DNA from: Azoarcus sp.
GTDB taxonomy: Bacteria > Pseudomonadota > Gammaproteobacteria > Burkholderiales > Rhodocyclaceae
Length of the DNA: 10,632 nucleotides
NCBI GenBank assembly: GCA_031258035.1
Contig: JAIRNL010000175.1
Coordinates: forward strand, 1 to 10,632
Reading direction: 5' to 3'
In this document: in pieces, positions 1 through 5,968 of the stretch
Position numbering within the stretch: position 1 is the first letter of the stretch
Layout of the letters: the number at the start of each line of letters is the position of its first letter
The notes under the pieces: model-generated
Databases searched by the model: none
The model's input: the letters and a program-made list of their open reading frames with translations, nothing else
Told to the model about the DNA's origin: nothing
Translations under genes and position numbers: made by a program

Positions 1-155
1 GAGGAGACGACGCCGCCGCGCTGGCTCATGCCGGCGACCTCGGTTTTCTTGACTTCGTAACCTTGCGAAATGGCGGCTTCCGAGAGGATTTCCGAGGCGG
101 TCATCACGCCCTGCCCGCCGATGCCGACGACGAGGATGTTGGTAGTCGGGTTCAT
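1..155 (-). CDS. iorB: Indolepyruvate ferredoxin oxidoreductase, beta subunit (N-terminal part)
   Basis: Partial gene: 51 complete codons from an ATG at 155 run off the left edge. The visible N-terminus reads MNPTTNILVVGIGGQGVMT, followed by a stretch ending KTEVAGMSQRGGVVSS. The GxGGQG turn and the EVAGMSQRGG motif are typical of the gamma/beta-type subunit of 2-oxoacid:ferredoxin oxidoreductases. The KTEVAGMSQRGGV form fits the indolepyruvate enzyme, which oxidatively decarboxylates aryl pyruvates from aromatic amino-acid breakdown in the cytoplasm, passing electrons to ferredoxin. A related 2-oxoacid oxidoreductase gamma subunit is the alternative. The ribosome binding site is weak (GGAA about 7 bases upstream). 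The start lies only 35 bases past the rplI terminator, so either its promoter overlaps the end of rplI or it depends on read-through. Confidence 0.85.
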   Translation of the reverse strand, partial: MNPTTNILVVGIGGQGVMTASEILSEAAISQGYEVKKTEVAGMSQRGGVVS

Positions 156-189
156 GTCGATTCCGTTCTGGGGGATTCGTTGCGGGACG

Positions 190-216
190 AAAAAAAGCCA
201 CGCGACAAGCGTGGCC
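190..216 (-). terminator. Intrinsic terminator of the rpsF-priB-rpsR-rplI operon
   Basis: On the minus strand a perfect 7-bp stem (GCCACGC/GCGTGGC) closes a 5-base loop and is followed at once by seven T residues. It sits 26 bases past the rplI stop codon. Stem, loop and T-run all match a Rho-independent terminator for leftward transcription. Confidence 0.9.
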
Positions 217-241
217 TTTTCCGGAAGCCAGGGCAAACGCC

Positions 242-691
242 TTATTGCTCGCCCAGCACCGACACGGTGATCGGCACCACGACATCGGCGTGGAGCGCGA
301 TGTCGACCTGGGTGTCGCCGACCTGCTTCAGATGTCCGTCCGGCATGTGGATGGCGGCGCGCTCGATCTCGAAGCCCTGCGCCGCGAGCGCCTCGGCCAC
401 GTCGATGTGGCTCACCGAACCGAAAAGACGTCCATCCATGCCAGCCTTGCGGGTGATCTGGAGCATCAGGCCCTCGAGCCTCGCGCCCTGCGCCTGCGCC
501 GCAGCCAGCCTGTCGGCCTGGGTGCGTTCGAGCTCGGCGCGGCGGGCCTCGAACTCGGCTTTGTTGGCTTCGGTGGCGCGTTTGGCGAGTCCCTGCGGAA
601 TCAGGTAATTGCGGGCGTAGCCGTCCTTGACCTTGACCACATCGCCCAGCGCGCCGAGCTTGCCGACTTTTTCGAGCAGAATGATTTGCAT
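242..691 (-). CDS. rplI: 50S ribosomal protein L9
   Basis: 149 residues, the usual length for bacterial L9, a two-domain protein that binds 23S rRNA near the base of the L1 stalk. The N-terminus MQIILLEKVGKLGALGDVV, followed by VKVKDGYARNYLIPQGLA, is the L9 N-terminal signature. A long charged connecting helix (about residues 45-75) and a C-terminal rRNA-binding domain follow. The frame stays open upstream to 751, but the ATG at 691 is chosen because the L9 motif starts there and a GGGAG ribosome binding site lies 8 bases before it; the longer frame would overlap rpsR. It is the last gene of the operon, 13 bases after rpsR, and is followed by a strong terminator. Confidence 0.98.
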   Translation of the reverse strand: MQIILLEKVGKLGALGDVVKVKDGYARNYLIPQGLAKRATEANKAEFEARRAELERTQADRLAAAQAQGARLEGLMLQITRKAGMDGRLFGSVSHIDVAEALAAQGFEIERAAIHMPDGHLKQVGDTQVDIALHADVVVPITVSVLGEQ

Positions 692-704
692 GATCGCCGC
701 TCCC

Positions 705-980
705 TCACTGATGCAGATCGGTGTACGGCAAGAGCGCCAGAAAGCGGGCACGCTTCACCGCCACGGACAACTGGCGCTGATAACCCGCCTTGGTGCCGGT
801 GATGCGCGCCGGCATGATCTTGGCGTTCTCGGTGATGAAGTCCTTGAGGATGTCCACATCCTTGTAGTCGACTTCCTCGATCTTCTCCGCCGTGAAACGG
901 CAGAACTTGCGACGCTTGAACAGACCGCGGCCACCGCGATCCTCTTTTTTCTTGAACCTGGACTTGGGCTTGAAAGCCAT
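705..980 (-). CDS. rpsR: 30S ribosomal protein S18
   Basis: 91 residues. A basic N-terminal extension (MAFKPKSRFKKKEDRGGRG) precedes the S18 core, with RRKFCRFTAEKIEEVDYKD and then DFITENAKIMPARITGTKAG, the hallmark sequence of the family. S18 binds 16S rRNA as a partner of S6 on the platform of the small subunit. Its place between priB and rplI is the standard beta/gammaproteobacterial order. The start lies 2 bases past the priB stop, so translation is probably coupled. Confidence 0.98.
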   Translation of the reverse strand: MAFKPKSRFKKKEDRGGRGLFKRRKFCRFTAEKIEEVDYKDVDILKDFITENAKIMPARITGTKAGYQRQLSVAVKRARFLALLPYTDLHQ

Positions 981-982
981 TT

Positions 983-1297
983 TCAGTTTCCTTCCATGAA
1001 TTCGATTACGTTCAGATGCAGCACCGGCATGCGGCTGCGCGCGCTTTTTGCGGCCATGAACCCCGTCACCGACACCTTCGCGCCGGGCGCGGCGGCAGAC
1101 AGCGTCTGAGCCAGCTCACCGATTGCCATCGCCGACAGTTCCAGCTTCACTTCGCGCGCGATTCCCGCTTCGTGTTGCCGGGATTCGTGAGCCAGGACGC
1201 AGGACAGAACCGGGATGCCCGCCGGCGTGCGCCGCAAGGCCGAAATCTCGACGATGCGCGCGGCCAGCCGCAGTTCGTTGGCTGCTTCCGTGGACAC
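983..1297 (-). CDS. priB: Primosomal replication protein PriB
   Basis: 104 residues forming a single OB-fold (single-stranded DNA binding) protein. Recognisable parts are ELRLAARIVEISALRRTPAG, then PVLSCVLAHESRQ, and the C-terminal VTGFMAAKSARSRMPVLHLN. PriB works with PriA (and PriC/DnaT where present) to restart stalled replication forks. The likely start is GTG at 1297, directly abutting the TGA stop of rpsF (TGA|GTG), which suggests translational coupling. A TTG at 1301 in the same reading frame family is less likely. Position between rpsF and rpsR is diagnostic for this gene, which is often too divergent for confident naming by sequence alone. Confidence 0.93.
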   Translation of the reverse strand: MSTEAANELRLAARIVEISALRRTPAGIPVLSCVLAHESRQHEAGIAREVKLELSAMAIGELAQTLSAAAPGAKVSVTGFMAAKSARSRMPVLHLNVIEFMEGN

Positions 1298-1717
1298 TCA
1301 AGCCGGAACCGGCTCGGCGGGTTCGACGACAGGCGGCTCGGCAGCCGGCGGCTCGCCGCCGCCCTCCGCCGGGGGAGCGCCGGTGAGCGAGCGCGACTTT
1401 TCTTCCTTCATCATCGGCGAAGGCGCCGTAACCGCCTTTTTCATCTTGATGGTGAGGTGGCGCAGCACGGCGTCGTTGAACTTGAACGCATGTTCGAGTT
1501 CGACGAGGGTCTCGCCATCGGCCTCGATGTTCATGAGCACGTAGTGGGCCTTGTGCACCTTCTGGATCGGATAGGCCATCTGCCGACGGCCCCAGTCCTC
1601 CAGCCGGTGTATCTGGCCGTTGCGGGCAGTGACGATGCCCTTGTAACGCTCGATCATCGCGGGCACCTGCTCGGACTGATCCGGGTGCACGATGAAAACG
1701 ATTTCATAATGTCGCAT
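1298..1717 (-). CDS. rpsF: 30S ribosomal protein S6
   Basis: 139 residues. The N-terminus MRHYEIVFIVHPDQSEQVP and the later RRQMAYPIQKVHKAHYVLMN are the S6 signature. S6 pairs with S18 on 16S rRNA. The C-terminus (from about residue 105) is a low-complexity Glu/Pro/Ala-rich tail, common in proteobacterial S6, where RimK may add glutamates. The ATG at 1717 is preferred over a TTG one codon upstream because AAGGAG lies 8-9 bases before it. First gene of the leftward operon, reading away from the vWA genes. Confidence 0.98.
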   Translation of the reverse strand: MRHYEIVFIVHPDQSEQVPAMIERYKGIVTARNGQIHRLEDWGRRQMAYPIQKVHKAHYVLMNIEADGETLVELEHAFKFNDAVLRHLTIKMKKAVTAPSPMMKEEKSRSLTGAPPAEGGGEPPAAEPPVVEPAEPVPA

Positions 1718-1789
1718 CAAGACTCCTTATGGTCGATTGGTTCGGCCCCCCGGCATGCGAGAACCGGTGGAGCAAGGGGAAAGCGCGGG

Positions 1790-1819
1790 ATTCTGACAGA
1801 TAAGGGCCCGGGTGCGCAA
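1790..1819 (-). promoter_or_regulatory. Candidate sigma-70 promoter for the rpsF operon
   Basis: On the minus strand TTGCGC (1814-1819) and CAGAAT (1790-1795) are separated by 18 bases, each matching 4 of 6 consensus positions. They lie about 75-100 bases upstream of rpsF. This is the best pair I see in the divergent gap, but the match is modest. Confidence 0.35.
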
Positions 1820-1853
1820 GGGGGCGTCGCCCGCGGGCCGCGCCCTTCGGCGA

Positions 1854-1882
1854 TTGGCATACGGCGCGAAAAGGCGGACAAT
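1854..1882 (+). promoter_or_regulatory. Candidate sigma-70 promoter for the vWA/PP2C/kinase/terC genes
   Basis: TTGGCA (1854-1859, 5 of 6 to the -35 consensus) and GACAAT (1877-1882, 4 of 6 to the -10 consensus) have an ideal 17-base spacer. They lie 60 bases upstream of the first vWA start. No obvious operator palindrome is seen around them. Positional and consensus evidence only. Confidence 0.4.
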
Positions 1883-1941
1883 CCGGAACTCGATTCAAAT
1901 GCCCAGATTCAAGCCAGTTTCAAAAGAGAGGAATTCCACAG

Positions 1942-2580
1942 ATGCGTCGCCTTCCCGTCTATCTGCTCATCGACACTTCCGGTTCCATGAGCGGAGAACC
2001 CATCGAAGCAGTCAAGGCCGGTCTGCAAGCCATGGTGTCGGCCCTGCGTTCAGACCCTTACGCGCTGGAAACCGCCTTCCTGTCGATCATCACGTTCTCC
2101 GACAAGGCCACGCAAACGGTTCCGCTGACCGAACTGGTGCAGTTCCAGATTCCGGATCTGCGCGCCAGCGGCATGACGGCGCTGGGCGGCGCGCTCTCGG
2201 TGCTGGCTGACTGCGTCGAGCGCGATGTCCGGAAGACGACCGCCGAGACCAAGGGCGACTGGAAACCGGTGTGTTTCCTTCTCACCGACGGCCAGGCGAC
2301 CGACGACCTGAACCGGGGCATCGAGGCGCTGCGCCGCGTGAAGGTCGGCACCCTCGTCGCCTGCGCGGCGGGCCCGGCCGCCAAACCAGACGAATTGCGC
2401 AAGATCACCGAGGCCGTGGTCTCCCTCGATACCGCCGACTCGAATACGCTCAAGGCTTTCTTCCAATGGGTGAGCGCCTCGGTATCCGTGTCGAGCCAGA
2501 AACTCGACCTGACCAAGAAAGAGGTTGGCGGCCTCTCCGAGCTGCCGCCGCCGCCGCCCGAAATCAACGTGGCGCTCTGA
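1942..2580 (+). CDS. vWA domain protein, TerY type (paralogue 1)
   Basis: 212 residues, almost entirely one von Willebrand A domain. The metal-ion-dependent adhesion site is complete: D11-x-S13-x-S15 (in LLIDTSGSM), T79 (SGMTALGG) and D116 (LLTDGQATDD). TerY-type vWA proteins are predicted cytoplasmic, metal-dependent binding modules in tellurium-resistance/stress systems. There is no signal peptide or membrane segment. The C-terminus is a proline run ending LPPPPPEINVAL (201-212), shared with the next gene. A GAGAGG ribosome binding site lies 11 bases before the ATG. It is the first of three adjacent paralogues followed by phosphatase and kinase genes, the TerY-phosphorylation triad arrangement. 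The middle of the protein resembles paralogue 3 and the ends resemble paralogue 2. The family call is firm; the partner or ligand is unknown. Confidence 0.92.
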   Translation: MRRLPVYLLIDTSGSMSGEPIEAVKAGLQAMVSALRSDPYALETAFLSIITFSDKATQTVPLTELVQFQIPDLRASGMTALGGALSVLADCVERDVRKTTAETKGDWKPVCFLLTDGQATDDLNRGIEALRRVKVGTLVACAAGPAAKPDELRKITEAVVSLDTADSNTLKAFFQWVSASVSVSSQKLDLTKKEVGGLSELPPPPPEINVAL

Positions 2581-2643
2581 GCGCCTGCCGCCGCCTTCTC
2601 CAGGCCCCCTGCCCTCCGTCCCCCGATAAAGGAAGGGAAAACG

Positions 2644-3288
2644 ATGAGTTCCTCCCGACGCCTGCCGGTTTACCTGCTGATCGACACATCCGGAAGCATG
2701 CGCGGCGAGCCGGTCGAATCGGTCAACGTGGGCCTGCGCGCACTGCAAACGTCGTTGCGGCAGAACCCTTACGCCATCGAGACGGTACACCTGTCGATCA
2801 CGACCTTCGATTCGCTGATCAAGGACGTGCTGCCGCTGACCGCGCTCGAAGATGTGGTGATGCCCGAGATCGTCTGCCCGAATTCGGGCGCGACACTCCT
2901 GGGCGAGGCGCTCGCCCACCTGCTGGCTCGGGTGAACGTGGAATTGCGCCATTCGACGCCGGAACACAAGGGCGACTGGGCGCCGCTCCTGTTCATCATG
3001 ACCGACGGCAAACCGACCGATACACTCGCCTACAGCGAAGTCGCGCCGCGCGTGCGCGCCTTTCCGTTCGGCTCGGTCATCGCCTGCGCGGCGGGCCCCA
3101 AGGCTGACCCGGCGGGATTGCGCACGCTCACGGACAAGGTCGTGAGCCTCGATACGATGGATAGCGCCGCCTTCACGGCGTTTTTCCAATGGGTTTCGAG
3201 TACCGTGACCAGCGGCAGCATGTCGGTGGGCGCGGCAACATCTCTCAGCCTGCCGCCACCGCCGCCCGAAATCAACGTGGTGTTGTGA
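2644..3288 (+). CDS. vWA domain protein, TerY type (paralogue 2)
   Basis: 214 residues, a stand-alone vWA domain. The adhesion-site residues are D14, S16, S18 (LLIDTSGSM), T84 (NSGATLLGEA) and D121 (IMTDGKPTD), so metal binding should be intact. The N-terminal 30 residues and the stretch around ACAAGP...VVSLDT...FFQWVSS match paralogue 1 closely. The tail LPPPPPEINVVL (203-214) is nearly identical to that of paralogue 1. A strong AAGGAAGG ribosome binding site precedes the ATG. The gap to the previous gene is 63 bases, with no terminator seen, so co-transcription is likely. Cytoplasmic; predicted to scaffold or sense in the kinase/phosphatase module encoded downstream. Confidence 0.92.
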   Translation: MSSSRRLPVYLLIDTSGSMRGEPVESVNVGLRALQTSLRQNPYAIETVHLSITTFDSLIKDVLPLTALEDVVMPEIVCPNSGATLLGEALAHLLARVNVELRHSTPEHKGDWAPLLFIMTDGKPTDTLAYSEVAPRVRAFPFGSVIACAAGPKADPAGLRTLTDKVVSLDTMDSAAFTAFFQWVSSTVTSGSMSVGAATSLSLPPPPPEINVVL

Positions 3289-3336
3289 GAACCGGCCAAC
3301 AGGGCGAACACACTCGACACGGACGGAAGACCCCCC

Positions 3337-4380
3337 ATGCGCCGACTGCCGATCTACCTCCTCATCGACATCTCCGAATCCATGGCGGGCGAGAACCTGC
3401 GGATGATGCAGGACGGCCTGGAACAACTGGTTCGCACCCTGCGTACCGATCCCTACGCGCTGGAGACGGCCCATCTCTCCATCATCGGCTTTGCCGGCAA
3501 GCCCAGGACGCTGACGCCGCTCGTCGAACTCGTCCAGTTCTACCCGCCGCGCCTGCCCATCGGCTCCGGCACCTCGCTCGGCGCGGCGATGAATCACGTG
3601 ATGGACGAGATCGAACACAACGTGCGGCGCACCACCGCCGAGACCAAAGGGGACTGGCGGCCGATCGTGTTCCTGATGACCGACGGCAAACCGACCGACG
3701 ACATCGAGCCGGCCCTCGCGCGCTGGACGAAAGAATTCGCCGGCCGCGTCACGCTGGTGGGCATCGGGGTGGGCCGGCATGCCTCGCTGGCGGCGCTGCG
3801 GCGGTTCACGGAGACCGTCTTCAGCCTCGAAATCGGCGCTTCGACCGATTTCAGGCGCTTCATCGACTGGATCAGCCGTTCGGTATCGAGCCAGAGCCGC
3901 AGCGTCAGCGCGAACCGGGATAACGCCGTCAACCTCGCCAAGATCGACGTCGACATCATGAAAAAGATCGAAGACATCGCCAAGGCGGCGATCGTCGATG
4001 AAGACTTCGTCATCCTCGCGGGCAAATGCCAGACCACGAAACTGCCCTACCTGGTCAAATACGAGCGTTTTGCCCCGGCGCTGAACGTGCCGGGCCTGAA
4101 AAGCCCGGAAAACTACCATCTGGCTGGCGTTTATCCGGCGGAACAGGACTATTTCGATCTGAGCGACGAGCGCGCGCTCGCCCAGACCATCGACACCGGA
4201 CGATTGATTGGGGCGCCGGGTTGTCCGCACTGCGGCAACCGTTTCGGTCTCGCCATGTGCAGTTGCGGCCAGATCATGTGCGTGAGCGGGCCGGGCGCCG
4301 CCGTGTGCCCGACGTGCGGCAGGGAACTGGACATGCAAGCCAGCGAAGGCGATTTCGATGTCGGGCGGGCCCGGGGGTAA
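3337..4380 (+). CDS. TerY-like vWA protein with C-terminal TerY-C/zinc-ribbon part (paralogue 3)
   Basis: 347 residues. Residues 1-190 are a vWA domain with an intact adhesion site: D11-x-S13-x-S15 (LLIDISESM), T79 (GSGTSLG), D116 (LMTDGKPTDD). Residues about 195-285 form a TerY-C-like region (IDVDIMKKIEDIAKAAIVDE, then ILAGKCQTTKLPYLVKYERF). Residues 296-327 carry seven cysteines in the order C296-x2-C299-x8-C308-x-C310-x4-C315-x8-C324-x2-C327, read as zinc-binding ribbon(s). This is the full-length TerY-type architecture; the two upstream paralogues lack the C-terminal part and this one lacks their PPPPPEIN tail. The ribosome binding site is weak (ACGGA). The next gene starts 3 bases after the stop, so the two are probably translationally coupled. 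Confidence 0.92.
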   Translation: MRRLPIYLLIDISESMAGENLRMMQDGLEQLVRTLRTDPYALETAHLSIIGFAGKPRTLTPLVELVQFYPPRLPIGSGTSLGAAMNHVMDEIEHNVRRTTAETKGDWRPIVFLMTDGKPTDDIEPALARWTKEFAGRVTLVGIGVGRHASLAALRRFTETVFSLEIGASTDFRRFIDWISRSVSSQSRSVSANRDNAVNLAKIDVDIMKKIEDIAKAAIVDEDFVILAGKCQTTKLPYLVKYERFAPALNVPGLKSPENYHLAGVYPAEQDYFDLSDERALAQTIDTGRLIGAPGCPHCGNRFGLAMCSCGQIMCVSGPGAAVCPTCGRELDMQASEGDFDVGRARG

Positions 4381-4383
4381 ACG

Positions 4384-5958
4384 ATGGACGAACAGCGGCT
4401 GGCTTATCTGCAACGGGTGTTGAAAACCGGGAGAACACCGTTACTGGACGAGTTCGTGCGTGCCATGGACAAATTCTTCGCCGACCAGGAAACCCGGCTT
4501 GGCGTCGAATGGGCCGGATTCAAGGCGGGGCGCGAGGCGGAAGAAGATACGAAAACGGCCCCGGATGCCGGAGCCGGCAAGCCACGAGTGGAAAAATATT
4601 CGTTTCCGGCATTCGGGCCGGATGTCCCGCCCGTGGCGCCCCCCCAGCCGGCGCCACCCCCGGCGGCGGAAGCCGCGCCTGTGGAAATACCTGCCCAGGC
4701 AGCGACGGAAACGCCTCCGGCACAGACAAAGCCGCCCGCCGCGCCCACCCCCGGCGTCTTTCCTCCCGCGCTGCGTTTCAATGTGAAAAACGCGCGCCAG
4801 GGGGAAGCGTTCGATGCCGAAATCATGGTCGAGCCGGCAGCAGCAAAGCCGACGCTCTGCAAAATCCATTTCCCGGAAGACCTGGGGCTGCTCACCGAGC
4901 CGCCGCGCTGGCGCATCCACGGCACGCCCCGCCGCAGCGGGGAATTCTCCTTACAGGTGGAATACCGCGACGCCGCGGGGGCGGTACGCGCGGGAACGCT
5001 GCCGTTCGTGGTCAATCCGGATCCCAGGACGCTGTGGGAAGACAAACCCTCCGACCCCGGCGCCGTATTCTGGAAAGAAGACGATGCGCATGGCTGCGCG
5101 CCGGGAAACGAGGCGAAAATCATCGCGGCGCGGCGACGCGGGCGCTCGCACGCGCACAAAGGCAGTTGCTGCGACGACGATTACGTCATCGAGGCCCGCC
5201 ACGGCTGGTATCTGGCTATCGTCGCCGATGGCGCCGGAAGCGCGAAATTCTCACGATACGGCTCCCGGATCGCAACACGCCGGGCGGCGGATTTCATCCA
5301 CCAGAATCTTGCCGGAACGGCGGGCGAAGACCTGATCGCGTCCATTGGACATTATGCGGACAGCGCAGCGCCCCATCCCGAGAGCGCCGAAGGGCAAAAA
5401 CTGCGAAACGGCCTCTTCCGGACGCTCGGTTATGCCGCCCACGCCGCGGTCAAGGCGCTGCACGAAGCCGCGGCGAATCGCGCCGATATCATCGGCAGCG
5501 TCAAGGAACTCTCGACCACGCTGCTGATCGGGCTTGCGCGCAAAATCGGGACGCGCTGGTTTTGCGCCGCATACTGGGTGGGCGATGGCGCGGTCGGCGT
5601 ATATCGGCGCAGCAGGGAGATAATCCTGCTTGGCTCTCCCGACAGCGGCGAATTCTCGGGCCAGACGCGCTTTCTCGGCAACGAGGAGGTTCAGCAGGAA
5701 TCCCTGGTGCGCCGTTTGCGTTTCGTCGTCGTCGAGGACATGACCGCCTTCCTGCTCATGACGGACGGCGTCTCCGACCCGAAATTTTCGAGCGAAGCGC
5801 AGCTTGGCAGAGTCGCCGGATGGGATGCCCTCTGGCTCGAAATCGAAGCCGGCGCGCGCCTGCATGAGGACGGCGATGTCGCCGCCCGCCTGCACGGCTG
5901 GCTGGATTTCTGGTCGCCCGGCGAGTACGACGACCGTACCCTCGCCATCATCTATTGA
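4384..5958 (+). CDS. PP2C-family protein phosphatase with N-terminal Ig-like domain
   Basis: 524 residues. Predicted metal-dependent Ser/Thr phosphatase that would reverse the action of the kinase encoded next. Layout: a charged helical start (1-55), a Pro/Ala-rich linker (about 80-124), an Ig-like beta domain (about 125-213) with the IHGTPRRSGEFSLQVEY signature typical of He_PIG-type domains (G180-T181-P182), then the PP2C domain (about 250-524). PP2C metal-site motifs are visible: D282-G283 in VADGAGSAK, STTLLIGL, G400-D401-G402 in YWVGDGAV, T460-D461-G462 in LLMTDGVSD, and D516-D517-R-T519 near the end. C262-C263 and D264-D266 stand where the first acidic motif begins. No signal peptide or membrane segment. 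The start has no clear Shine-Dalgarno beyond a G-run, and coupling to the upstream stop is likely. The PP2C call is secure; the Ig-like domain call rests on one motif and predicted strands. Confidence 0.9.
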   Translation: MDEQRLAYLQRVLKTGRTPLLDEFVRAMDKFFADQETRLGVEWAGFKAGREAEEDTKTAPDAGAGKPRVEKYSFPAFGPDVPPVAPPQPAPPPAAEAAPVEIPAQAATETPPAQTKPPAAPTPGVFPPALRFNVKNARQGEAFDAEIMVEPAAAKPTLCKIHFPEDLGLLTEPPRWRIHGTPRRSGEFSLQVEYRDAAGAVRAGTLPFVVNPDPRTLWEDKPSDPGAVFWKEDDAHGCAPGNEAKIIAARRRGRSHAHKGSCCDDDYVIEARHGWYLAIVADGAGSAKFSRYGSRIATRRAADFIHQNLAGTAGEDLIASIGHYADSAAPHPESAEGQKLRNGLFRTLGYAAHAAVKALHEAAANRADIIGSVKELSTTLLIGLARKIGTRWFCAAYWVGDGAVGVYRRSREIILLGSPDSGEFSGQTRFLGNEEVQQESLVRRLRFVVVEDMTAFLLMTDGVSDPKFSSEAQLGRVAGWDALWLEIEAGARLHEDGDVAARLHGWLDFWSPGEYDDRTLAIIY

Positions 5959-5968
5959 CGGGCCCGGG

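Noticed and set aside
692..751. An N-terminal extension of L9
   Set aside because: The extra 20 residues overlap rpsR and precede the universal MQIILLEKV start, which has its own GGGAG site.
2050..4413. A 787-codon open frame on the minus strand, antisense to all three vWA genes
   Set aside because: It is in the antisense register in which GC-rich coding sequence rarely yields stops. Its product is Arg/His/Gly-rich with no domain, while the sense genes show full vWA motifs. It mirrors the three paralogues, which explains its length.
4026..5867. A 613-codon plus-strand open frame overlapping vWA3 and the phosphatase gene
   Set aside because: Arg/Gly-rich translation without motifs in a shifted frame; the overlapping vWA3 zinc motifs and PP2C motifs occupy the real frame.
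5804..5968. An upstream start for the kinase inside the phosphatase gene
   Set aside because: The extra 55 residues are Ser/Pro-rich shadow sequence of the PP2C domain; the kinase-like sequence begins at the ATG at 5969.
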